Shown here piece after piece: positions 52,453 through 60,213 of a stretch of 64,000 nucleotides of DNA. Made by a program: the position numbers and the translations under genes. The stretch lies in the NCBI RefSeq assembly GCF_050589825.1, contig NZ_JBNGOZ010000003.1:186001-250000 (forward strand), in the 5' to 3' direction. The notes under the pieces were generated by a model that was given only the letters and a program-made list of their open reading frames with translations, did not search any database and was not told where the DNA came from. This stretch comes from Carboxylicivirga longa. GTDB lineage: Bacteria; Bacteroidota; Bacteroidia; Bacteroidales; Marinilabiliaceae. Within the stretch, counting starts at the first letter, position 1. Each line of letters begins with the position of its first letter.

Positions 52453-52821
52453 GTTATGCTATAAAGTCCCAGCGCATAACTATTATTCAATTTTATGAAA
52501 TCACCTTTGATAAACGCTATATGCCAACTGCAGCGCAATTGAATAACGGGTTCACATTTTATAAGAGCGAAAGTAGTTCAATCTGAAAAAAAAATAGAAA
52601 ATTTATGGTTTCCCTCACATTCAACCCCCTTCGGGTTCGTTTATGCTTAGACCCGGAATTTACATCTGATCTATCCTAGCTTCATCACGTCACCCTTGCA
52701 GTGAGTTTTGAATGTTCCATATTAATCAATCATGCAAGGAACGGTTCTTTATAAATGCCTTGAGATAGAGAACCGTTCCATTTAACATCTTGAACGCTCT
52801 ACCCGCCATATTCCCTGTTCT
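52453..52821. other. Gene-free region with relic tRNA-leader-like sequence
   Basis: No gene is present. At about 52530-52555 the words GCGCAATTGA and ACGGGTTCAC repeat the leader found before both tRNA-Arg genes, with an upstream TTG at the matching distance, but no tRNA follows. A CATTCAACCCCCTTCGGGTT repeat word lies at about 52618-52638, similar in type to those beyond the tRNA genes. Confidence 0.4.
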
Positions 52822-53886
52822 CTACCACCATTTTTTCCGCTTAAAATAGGCCACCATGCCCAAGGCCGTAAGGACGATCACGCCCCACATAATAAAATAG
52901 CTGTATTTGTAGTGTAGCTCGGGGATATGATCGAAGTTGGTGCCATAAACACCTGCTATGAAGGTAATGGGGATAAATATAACCGAGAAAATAGTAAGGG
53001 TTTTCAGGACATCATTAAGCTTATAGGCCACCGTGGTGTGGAAAATATTAAGTTGATCGGACAGGATAACCCGGTAGTTATCCACCGCTTCGTTGGCCAA
53101 TTCAATATTATGACGCAACTCGTTAAGGTGTACTTCAAGGTAGTCGTTGATATAGTCAGAGTCGGTTTTACAAAGACTCAAGACCATCTCCCGGCAAGGC
53201 TTTACTATTTTGCGGAGATAGTTAATCTCCACTTTATAGCGGTTTATCTTCTCCAGACTCTCAGCACTCGGGTATTCGATGAGCTCATCGTCCAGATCCT
53301 CAATTTTTTCTCCCAAACGGCTAATGGTATGTATATAATTGTCAATCACGACATCGAGCAGGGCAAAAGCCAGGTAGTCACTATTGGAAGATCGTATTAA
53401 CTTTCGATTGCGGCGCAGACGCTCGCGCACAGGATCAAACAAGGTGCCTACCTTTTCCTGAAAAGACAAGAGCAGGTGGGTATTAAAAACCAGCACCAGG
53501 TTTTCGGAGCTCAATTGGTTACTGACTTCATCGTACTGTAACATTTTAAGGGAGATAGACAGGCAGTTGTTATACTCCTGCAGGCGCGGCCGGCGGTGGG
53601 TATCCAACACGTCGGGCACAATTAGTGGTGGCAGATCCAGCCGATGGGTCAGTGACTTAAGCAAATCTGTATCGTGCAGACCATCAATATTAATCCACGA
53701 CACTCCATCGCTAACACCCCTTGCGGCAGCTTCATCAACGCTTTGAGGCTCCTGCTCCGTTAATTGCTCAGCATTGTAATTGATCTGCCGCAAGCGTACA
53801 TAGTCAATCTTTTTCTCGCCCCTGAAGATGAGGTCATAGGGCGACAAGCCAATAGATTCTTTCTTTGATTTTAGAAATCGGGCCAT
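52822..53886 (-). CDS. corA: CorA-family magnesium/cobalt transporter
   Basis: This 354-residue protein has a large cytoplasmic N-terminal domain (residues 1-290) and two C-terminal membrane helices, ending in a basic tail (YFKRKKWW). The long helix with LGEKIEDLDDELIEYP and the stretch LTIFSVIFIPITFIAGVYGTNF are typical of CorA. The signature normally read as GMN is GTN here, with the usual following FDHIPELHYKY. GMN changes abolish transport in well-studied CorA proteins, but natural variants exist. Magnesium, cobalt or nickel could be the substrate, and zinc efflux is also known in the family. The gene follows hrpB by 21 bp. Confidence 0.88.
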   Translation of the reverse strand: MARFLKSKKESIGLSPYDLIFRGEKKIDYVRLRQINYNAEQLTEQEPQSVDEAAARGVSDGVSWINIDGLHDTDLLKSLTHRLDLPPLIVPDVLDTHRRPRLQEYNNCLSISLKMLQYDEVSNQLSSENLVLVFNTHLLLSFQEKVGTLFDPVRERLRRNRKLIRSSNSDYLAFALLDVVIDNYIHTISRLGEKIEDLDDELIEYPSAESLEKINRYKVEINYLRKIVKPCREMVLSLCKTDSDYINDYLEVHLNELRHNIELANEAVDNYRVILSDQLNIFHTTVAYKLNDVLKTLTIFSVIFIPITFIAGVYGTNFDHIPELHYKYSYFIMWGVIVLTALGMVAYFKRKKWW

Positions 53887-53907
53887 AGGGTTTGATTTAT
53901 AAGGCTT

Positions 53908-56388
53908 TTACCTGCGCTTAACCCCTCTTTGAGCCGTTGCCTCCAGGGGATCGTCAGGCCAGTAATGTTTAGGATACCGTGCCTTCAGTTCTTTCTTTAC
54001 CTCAAAATAAGCATTATTCCAAAAACTTTTCAAGTCATTGGTAATTTGTACCGGCTTAAAACCGGGCGATAGCAGATGTAGCACCAGGCTAACCTTACCC
54101 TTATTGATACGGGGTGTTTCGCTCATACCCAATACCTCCTGCAGGCGCACCGCCAACACTGGCGCTTCACCATTTGCTTTGTATGCCAGCTTTATTTTCG
54201 ACCCGCTGGGTACTTCAATGCGCTCCGGTGCCAGCTGGTCCAGCAGTCCTTGCAGTTGATAATCCAGGTGATGTTGCAAAACATCCTTCAAGTCAATCTT
54301 TTTCAGGTCAGAAGGCCGTTTCACATCCCCCAGGTAGGGTGCCAGCCATTCTCCATTGTTCTGCAACAGGGTTTCTGTAGATACATCAGGCCAGCTATGT
54401 GAATCATCCCAGACGCGCAGGCTCAACACCCGATTCTGCCATTGTACCACCTCTTTAGTGAAGTTAAGTAGCCAACTACCCTCCTGCTTTATGGCATCAC
54501 TTATAGCCTTGATCTTTAGATCCTCATCAAAATCATGTAAAGGCTTACTTTGCAATATAATGCTACCAATCCTTAGCTCTTTCTCTGCCTTAAAACCACC
54601 CTGTCGCGTATCCCAGCTAATCACATCCACCGACTTTACCATAGGTGCCAGGTCTTGCGGATTTAAAGGGGATGCCAAAAATATTTTACCAATGCCATCG
54701 CGGGCATTGAGGTTGGCAATGGCCAGCCAGGACTCATGCGCCAGGTCGTCGTGATGGCCGGCCGCCGCAATGCTACCATTGGCCAGTTTAAACTGGGCAT
54801 TATTACCCGGCCGGGCATGAGCGATACGCTCGGGAAAAGCATAAACAAGCAGCAGGCCCGTTGCATACGGATCAACCGCCGCGTTATCCGCCTCCGTTTT
54901 TAACAGGCGATGGTACTGAGCGGCAACCCTTGCGATGCGTGCCAGCTTTTTATTTTTTAAGGTACCCTTACGCTGACGACGCAACGCTTCAATCCGACTG
55001 TTCAGATCAATACCCGCCTCTTTTCCCAAAGGATCACGTTCCTCGAGCAAGGCCGCAATGTCGCAGGCTAAGGGTGCCAGACCTTCATCCTGTGCCATTA
55101 ATAGCATATGGGCCAGGCGCGGGTGACATGGCAATTGATGAAGGGCCTGACCATGGGAAGTGATCCGTTTATTATCCAAGGCCTCCAACTGATGCAATAA
55201 CTCACTGGCCTGTGCCACATGACCGCTTGGTGGTGGTGTCAGCCAGGTGAGGCCATTCACATCATCAACACCCCATTTGGCCATCTCCAACACCAACGCG
55301 GCCAGGTCGGCTTCTTCAATTTCAGGCGTTCGATGAGCCTTTAAGCGATGATGCGTAGCCTTGCTCCACATACGGTAACACACACCGGGCCCTAAACGAC
55401 CGGCCCGGCCGGCCCGTTGATCAGCCGAATCGAGGGATATATCTACCGTTTCCAGTTTCGATAGACCTGAATTGGGGTTAAACCTCAAGGTGCGGCTAAA
55501 ACCACAATCGACTACCACCCTAATGCCTTCGATGGTTAAACTAGTTTCGGCAATGGAGGTGGCCAGAATAATTTTACGTTTCCCCTGGCGATGCGGTATT
55601 AAGGCAGCATACTGTTTATTCGAGGGCAACTGACCATACAAGGGATGGATCGATAAGTTGCCATGCGCCTTTTTAAGCAAGGTTTCACATGCTTTTATTT
55701 CGCCTTCGCCCGGCAGGAAAACCAGGATGTCACCCTCCTGCTCTTTAACAGCTTTAGATACTACCCGGGCCGTTAGTTCGGGTAAAAGCATCACATCATT
55801 CTCCCCTTCGTGAATAATCTTAACAGGGTATTGCCGCCCCTGACTTACCACAGCTGGTGCCTCTAATAAGGCTTTCAATTGTGGCATATCCAAGGTGGCC
55901 GACATGATCATAATGCGCAAATCGGGCCTTAAGACCTGCTGGGCTTCGAGCGACAGTGCCAGCGCTACATCGGCATATAAGCTACGCTCATGAAACTCAT
56001 CGAAAATAATAAGGCCAACACCCTCCAGAGCATTATCGCTTTGCAGCATGCGGGTTAAAATACCCTCGGTCACCACTTCCAACTGGGTATCAGCGCTTAC
56101 ACAATTATCAAAACGCACCCGATAGCCTATGCGACGCCCCACCTTTTGATTCATCAAGTCAGCCATTCGCTCTGCAATTGTGCGGGCTGCCAAACGACGG
56201 GGTTCCAGCATAATTATTTTTTGCCCCTTAAGCCATTTCGCCTCCATTAAGGCCAGTGGCAAAACGGTACTTTTCCCGGCTCCCGGTGGTGCATTTACAA
56301 TTAACCTGTTTCCTTCAGTTAAAAGCTGCTTCACCTCATCAATTACCTCGGTTATGGGCAAGTCTATATGGTATGGATTGAAATTCAC
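53908..56388 (-). CDS. hrpB: ATP-dependent helicase HrpB
   Basis: This 826-residue DEAH/RHA-type helicase has motif I NAPPGAGKSTVLPLAL, motif II DEFHERS (DEFH), motif III MSATLD, FLPGEGEIKACETLL and motif VI QRAGRAGRLGPGVCYRMWS. The helicase-associated and HrpB-specific C-terminal region follows (SPGFKPVQITNDLKSFWNNAYFEVKKEL near the end). It ends in a basic tail. HrpB is widely conserved, and its RNA target is not well defined. Its 3' end is close to corA, with which it may be co-transcribed. Confidence 0.95.
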   Translation of the reverse strand: MNFNPYHIDLPITEVIDEVKQLLTEGNRLIVNAPPGAGKSTVLPLALMEAKWLKGQKIIMLEPRRLAARTIAERMADLMNQKVGRRIGYRVRFDNCVSADTQLEVVTEGILTRMLQSDNALEGVGLIIFDEFHERSLYADVALALSLEAQQVLRPDLRIMIMSATLDMPQLKALLEAPAVVSQGRQYPVKIIHEGENDVMLLPELTARVVSKAVKEQEGDILVFLPGEGEIKACETLLKKAHGNLSIHPLYGQLPSNKQYAALIPHRQGKRKIILATSIAETSLTIEGIRVVVDCGFSRTLRFNPNSGLSKLETVDISLDSADQRAGRAGRLGPGVCYRMWSKATHHRLKAHRTPEIEEADLAALVLEMAKWGVDDVNGLTWLTPPPSGHVAQASELLHQLEALDNKRITSHGQALHQLPCHPRLAHMLLMAQDEGLAPLACDIAALLEERDPLGKEAGIDLNSRIEALRRQRKGTLKNKKLARIARVAAQYHRLLKTEADNAAVDPYATGLLLVYAFPERIAHARPGNNAQFKLANGSIAAAGHHDDLAHESWLAIANLNARDGIGKIFLASPLNPQDLAPMVKSVDVISWDTRQGGFKAEKELRIGSIILQSKPLHDFDEDLKIKAISDAIKQEGSWLLNFTKEVVQWQNRVLSLRVWDDSHSWPDVSTETLLQNNGEWLAPYLGDVKRPSDLKKIDLKDVLQHHLDYQLQGLLDQLAPERIEVPSGSKIKLAYKANGEAPVLAVRLQEVLGMSETPRINKGKVSLVLHLLSPGFKPVQITNDLKSFWNNAYFEVKKELKARYPKHYWPDDPLEATAQRGVKRR

Positions 56389-56474
56389 GATCGAAAAATT
56401 TTACGCAAAAATAAAGAATTAATTGCGCAAAAGAATTTGTATTTTCGTCTAAACAAATTCCTAAGCCCTGGTTT

Positions 56475-57353
56475 ATGCGAAAAATTTTATGGCCGTTTCT
56501 TTTCTGGTCCTGCTTACTATTCGGCACCTTTACAGGCAACGCACAATCTGCCCGAGTACTATCCCCTTCCGACTCGATTGCCCGGATGACATTGCGTTAC
56601 TTACATCCATTCTACAAGTCGCTGGAAAAGCAGCACCCTTTCAGTGGTACCTATGACCTTGGATTTTCGTACCCCCTAAATAAGAAGTGGCAGATTAACA
56701 CCTCCATCCCCTTTGGTTTGGCTAAGTACGATGTAAATTTATTTCAGCCTGAATACGACGATCCAATGCTCAATCATATTAAAAAGATATCGAAAACAGC
56801 CTGGGGAAATGCGATGCTGGGGCTAAGCTACTCCAATAAGCACCGAACTGCCCACTACTCTTATTGGCAAGGCTTTGTGTTTTTGCCCACCGCCACAAGA
56901 GGCCATAACGAAGCCGCCCCATATATGTTAATGAGTAACATTAATGAATTTCACAAATATCTGAGTCATGCAACCATCCTAGGCTTTGAGGCAGCATATG
57001 GTCGTCAGGGACCAGTTAGGTGGCATTATGAACTAGCAGCTGGCTTCGAGTATTTTTTAACAGGCAGCCGCGCTATGCTTTCTGATGATTTATATGCGCG
57101 TTATACCCTCACAGGTGCTTATAAATTGAATTCACTTCTGATTAGTGCCGACTATTCGGGACTCATCAACATCAGTAAAACAGATCTTGATGCATTCAGA
57201 GATCGTATGTATGATGTTATAAATATTGGTATTTATTATATCGGTAACATCGTTCAGCCCGGCTTATTTTTTGCCTATAATGCTCGTGATTTTTATAGAG
57301 ATATAGCAGACGGATCAATGGGGATTAAGCTGAGCTATCGATTTGCCAATTAG
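56475..57353 (+). CDS. Putative outer-membrane beta-barrel protein of unknown function
   Basis: This 292-residue protein has a signal peptide that ends in GTFTGNAQSA. Amphipathic strands with frequent Tyr, Trp and Asn follow. Examples are FSYPLNKKWQINTSIPFGLA, LGLSYSNKHRTAHYSYWQGF and LSYRFAN at the C-terminus. It starts a short distance from the divergent hrpB. No enzyme motif is seen. I do not recognise a named family. Confidence 0.75.
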   Translation: MRKILWPFLFWSCLLFGTFTGNAQSARVLSPSDSIARMTLRYLHPFYKSLEKQHPFSGTYDLGFSYPLNKKWQINTSIPFGLAKYDVNLFQPEYDDPMLNHIKKISKTAWGNAMLGLSYSNKHRTAHYSYWQGFVFLPTATRGHNEAAPYMLMSNINEFHKYLSHATILGFEAAYGRQGPVRWHYELAAGFEYFLTGSRAMLSDDLYARYTLTGAYKLNSLLISADYSGLINISKTDLDAFRDRMYDVINIGIYYIGNIVQPGLFFAYNARDFYRDIADGSMGIKLSYRFAN

Positions 57354-57436
57354 TAATGCGAAAAACGTTAAACTGTAAAAATATTGAATATTAATTACGT
57401 ATAGGTATTTGCCACAACTCTCTGTCGTTAAGATGT

Positions 57437-57703
57437 CAGGGCTACGCCCCTTTTATGTATGTTTATTCCTTTTTTACGAAGATGTTAGGGCTACGCCCCT
57501 AAAATCTAAAGATAAGATATCCATATGATTGTTACTATGCCTATTTGCAATAACACAGCGCGAAATCTTTCGATTACCAGCCTTTAATACAGGTATATAA
57601 ACTTCGGCCCCTATCAGTTAACAGCTACCAAGGGGCGTTAGCCTTGCGTTCTTCATATCCTTCGGTATAAATCGTCAATTTTAGGGGCGTAGCCCTGATA
57701 TCT
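57437..57703. repeat. Left 267-bp direct repeat of the REP/Y1-transposase element
   Basis: This copy matches 58388-58654 at 249 of 267 positions (about 93 percent) with no net gap. It begins and ends with REP-like hairpins: CAGGGCTACGCCCC at 57437-57450 and AGGGGCGTAGCCCTG near 57683-57697. Interior copies of the hairpin word face inward and outward. Confidence 0.9.
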
Positions 57704-57828
57704 AAAGATAAGATATCTAGATGATTGTTATTGTGATTTTTTTTAAAAAATATCTCGGAACTAGTCCCTGCTCAATTGATCATTAACACAGACTCATGGT
57801 CTTCTTCTTTGGGTAGAACCAAGCTGCT

Positions 57829-57903
57829 AAGGGGCATTAGCCCTGCTTTCTTCGTAGCATAGGTTGTAAAATGATAATTTAGAGGCGTAGCCCTGATATC
57901 TAA
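57829..57903. repeat. Partial third copy of the REP-containing repeat
   Basis: This 75-bp segment matches the last part of both long repeats (AAGGGGC-TTAGCC followed by the TCTTCGTAGC stretch and GGCGTAGCCCTGATATCT). It ends in the transposase stop codon, which it supplies. Confidence 0.8.
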
Positions 57904-58367
57904 AAATCGTCATACCATTCGAACAAATATTTTGGATTGTAATCCACATCATATTTTTCGAAAAACAAGAGATATTCGTCTCTAAATGATTGTTTCTTAT
58001 GATGCTCAGGTTGATTTAACACATATTTTACCACCCTATCAATGTGCGATTTTGAATAAGTAAAAGCCCCGTAGCCATTCTGCCACATAAATCTACCGGG
58101 TATGTATTGTTTATTATTCAACCAATTAGATGACCCGGATTTTACTTGTTCCATCAGTTTTGATGGGGCTATATCCGGATGCATACCAACAAAAATGTGT
58201 GTATGGTCTGGATTACAATAAATCGCATAGGTTTTGCATTTATGATGAGATACAATACCGCACATCACTTTTTCTAATTCATCCCTAAACTTTTCCTGTA
58301 TCAGATTTTCCCGGCCTTTCACCGAAAAGACATATTGGATGTACAATTGGGTGTAGGTGTTCGCCAT
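57900..58367 (-). CDS. REP-associated (Y1, IS200-like) transposase
   Basis: This 155-residue HUH-superfamily transposase has the YCNPDHTHIFVGMHP metal-binding stretch with the paired histidines, and the catalytic tyrosine candidate in WQNGYGAFTYSKSHID. SGSSNWLNNKQYIPGRF precedes it. The length matches single-domain TnpA of the REP-associated (RAYT) group. It lacks the TnpB partner of IS605. Its REP-hairpin repeats lie on both sides, and the stop codon sits in a partial repeat. The whole unit may still be active, because the frame is intact. Confidence 0.92.
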   Translation of the reverse strand: MANTYTQLYIQYVFSVKGRENLIQEKFRDELEKVMCGIVSHHKCKTYAIYCNPDHTHIFVGMHPDIAPSKLMEQVKSGSSNWLNNKQYIPGRFMWQNGYGAFTYSKSHIDRVVKYVLNQPEHHKKQSFRDEYLLFFEKYDVDYNPKYLFEWYDDF

Positions 58368-58387
58368 GGCTCTGGATGTTAAGATAA

Positions 58388-58654
58388 CAGGGCTACGCCC
58401 CTTTTATGTATGTTTATCTCTTTTCTAAGAAGATGTTAGGGCTACGCCCCTAAAATCTAAAGATAAGATATCTATGTGATTGTTACTATGGCTATTTGCA
58501 ATTACACAGTGCGAAATCTTTCGATTACCGACCTTTAATACAAGCATATAAGCTTCGGCCCATATCAGTTAACAGCTACCAAGGGGCGTTAGCCTTGCGT
58601 TCTTCGTAGCCTTCGGTACAAATCGTCAATTTTAGGGGCGTAGCCCTGATATCT
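58388..58654. repeat. Right 267-bp direct repeat of the REP/Y1-transposase element
   Basis: This copy is upstream of the transposase start on the minus strand. It has REP hairpins at both ends (CAGGGCTACGCCCC at 58388-58401; AGGGGCGTAGCCCTG near 58634-58648). The 18 differences from the left copy are mostly transitions, spread evenly, as expected for duplicated non-coding DNA. Confidence 0.9.
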
Positions 58655-58685
58655 GAAAATTGTGATGCAATTCCACCATACAAAA

Positions 58686-58717
58686 ATGCCTGCCGGGTTA
58701 ATAATTCCGACAGGCAT
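58686..58717 (-). terminator. Terminator of trpB
   Basis: ATGCCTGcCGG and CCGaCAGGCAT form an 11-bp stem with one mismatch, followed on the minus strand by TTTTGTATGG. It lies 22 bp past the trpB stop codon. Confidence 0.82.
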
Positions 58718-58738
58718 GAATTTATGATGACACGGAGA

Positions 58739-59965
58739 CTATAATGCTATTCCGTAGTCTTTTCCAAATTTCTCCATCACATAATCAATATCCTTATCCC
58801 CACGTCCCGACAGGTTCACCATAATGGTTTGATCAGATGGCAAGGTGGCTGCCATTTTCATGGCATAAGCCACGGCGTGCGCACTCTCTAAGGCCGGAAT
58901 AATACCTTCCTGACGCGCCAGTGCCATAAAGGCATCAATGGCTTCCTGATCGTTAATCGTTTCGTAGGACACGCGTTTAATATCTTTCAGGTAGGAGTGC
59001 TGAGGCCCTACACCCGGATAATCCAAACCAGACGCAATGGTGTTAACCGGCGATGGATTGCCCTCTTCGTCTTGCAACAGGTAACACTTAAAGCCATGGA
59101 TCATACCCGGCTTACCCAATGTTAAGGTAGCAGCATGATCACCAGTTTTGAAGCTTGTTCCTGCCGGCTCTACCCCATATATCTTCACCTGTTCGTCCTG
59201 CAGGAAGGCCGAAAACAAGCCCATGGCATTGGAACCACCCCCCACACAGGCCACAATATGATCGGGCAACTGACTGGTCATTTCCTGGAATTGTTCACGT
59301 GCTTCGCGGCCAATCACCGATTGAAAGTCGCGCACCATCATTGGAAATGGGTGTGGTCCAACCACCGAACCGATGGCATACAATTGGTTAACCGGATCTT
59401 TTAAATAGGCTTCGAAGGCTGCGTCTACAGCTTCTTTTAGAGTTTTCAGACCATGGGTAGCCGGTATCACATTGGCACCTAATATTTTCATGCGCACCAC
59501 ATTAGGATGCTCTTTGCATATATCCACTTCACCCATGTAAATATCGCACTCGAGGCCAACCAAGGCTGCTGCGGTGGCCAGAGCCACCCCATGCTGTCCC
59601 GCTCCTGTTTCGGCAATAATTTTTTTCTTACCCATTTTTTTGGCCAGCAGAGCTTCACCAAGGCAATGATTAATTTTATGGGCACCGGTATGGTTGAGAT
59701 CTTCGCGCTTGAGGTAAATTTGCGCACCGCCCATTTTATCGGAGAGATTTTTGGCATGGAAAACCGGTGAAGGGCGACCTGTGTAGTGTTTTTGTAAGTA
59801 ATAAAGCTCTTCTTTAAATACAGGATCGTCCTTAATTTTTTCGTAGGCCTCAGTTATTTCCTTCATGATAGGCTCCAGCATGGGGGGCACAAAACAGCCT
59901 CCAAACTCACCGAAAAAACCTTCTTTGCTGGGCATTGCCGTACTGGCCAATAATAATTTATTCAT
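58739..59965 (-). CDS. trpB: Tryptophan synthase beta subunit, stand-alone gene
   Basis: TrpB joins indole with serine to make tryptophan. The 408-residue protein has FFGEFGGCFVPPMLEPIM, the PLP lysine in HTGAHKINHCLGEAL, AETGAGQHGVALATAAALVG, the phosphate loop CVGGGSNAMGLFSAF and the C-terminal LSGRGDKDIDYV. It is the classic TrpB1 type rather than the TrpB2 form. No other trp gene is in the window, so TrpA must be encoded elsewhere. The leader carries a trp-type attenuator (promoter, leader peptide with tandem Trp codons, antiterminator and terminator). Confidence 0.96.
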   Translation of the reverse strand: MNKLLLASTAMPSKEGFFGEFGGCFVPPMLEPIMKEITEAYEKIKDDPVFKEELYYLQKHYTGRPSPVFHAKNLSDKMGGAQIYLKREDLNHTGAHKINHCLGEALLAKKMGKKKIIAETGAGQHGVALATAAALVGLECDIYMGEVDICKEHPNVVRMKILGANVIPATHGLKTLKEAVDAAFEAYLKDPVNQLYAIGSVVGPHPFPMMVRDFQSVIGREAREQFQEMTSQLPDHIVACVGGGSNAMGLFSAFLQDEQVKIYGVEPAGTSFKTGDHAATLTLGKPGMIHGFKCYLLQDEEGNPSPVNTIASGLDYPGVGPQHSYLKDIKRVSYETINDQEAIDAFMALARQEGIIPALESAHAVAYAMKMAATLPSDQTIMVNLSGRGDKDIDYVMEKFGKDYGIAL

Positions 59966-60036
59966 GGTATTTCTTTTTCGACTTTAGCTTTAAGATAATA
60001 GCTATAAAGTCTTGGTTTATAATATGTATAAAAACA

Positions 60037-60067
60037 AAAAGCCGCAGGAGGAACTCCCACGGCTTTT
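60037..60067 (-). terminator. Intrinsic terminator of the trpB attenuator
   Basis: AAAAGCCG (60067-60060 on the minus strand) and CGGCTTTT (60044-60037) enclose an inner GGAG/CTCC stem and are followed by TTTTTG and more T. It ends 72 bp before the trpB start. Its inner segment GTTCCTCC can pair instead with GGTGGAAC in the leader ORF. Confidence 0.85.
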
Positions 60068-60088
60068 GTTTAATTTTATTGCATCAAC

Positions 60089-60154
60089 CTATTGTTCCAC
60101 CTTATCAAAAGTAGAGCATAGCCACCAATAATTATGTAACAGTTGATTTGTCAT
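60089..60154 (-). CDS. trpL: Tryptophan leader peptide (21 residues, tandem Trp codons)
   Basis: The frame starts with MTNQLLHNYWWLC and ends at TAG (60091-60089). Codons 10 and 11 are both Trp (60127-60122), preceded by Tyr. Tandem Trp codons in a short ORF just before a trp gene are the mark of leader-peptide attenuation. The end of the ORF contains GGTGGAAC, which can pair with GTTCCTCC in the terminator to form an antiterminator. A promoter ends 18 bases upstream. It would sense charged tRNA-Trp through ribosome stalling. Confidence 0.75.
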   Translation of the reverse strand: MTNQLLHNYWWLCSTFDKVEQ

Positions 60155-60172
60155 TTTTTGTTTTTCTGATTG

Positions 60173-60202
60173 CAATTATAATCAAATGATTTGTTTGTGC
60201 AA
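60173..60202 (-). promoter_or_regulatory. Promoter of the trpL-trpB unit
   Basis: TTG (60202-60200), 19 bp and TATAATTG (60180-60173) match seven of eight -7 positions of the Bacteroidota consensus. The start would be near 60166, about a dozen bases before the leader ATG. Confidence 0.55.
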
Positions 60203-60213
60203 AAAAATCAGGC

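Larger units (their letters stand above)
57437..58654 (-). mobile_element. REP-associated Y1 transposase (RAYT) element with flanking direct repeats
   Basis: A single-gene element: a Y1 (HUH) transposase of the IS200/REP-associated type is framed by two 267-bp direct repeats, each made of REP hairpins of the form GGGGC-gta-GCCC(T). A third, partial repeat (57829-57903) overlaps the transposase stop codon. No terminal inverted repeats of the DDE type or target-site duplications are seen. Such enzymes act on folded single-stranded DNA and are thought to spread REP sequences. Confidence 0.82.
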
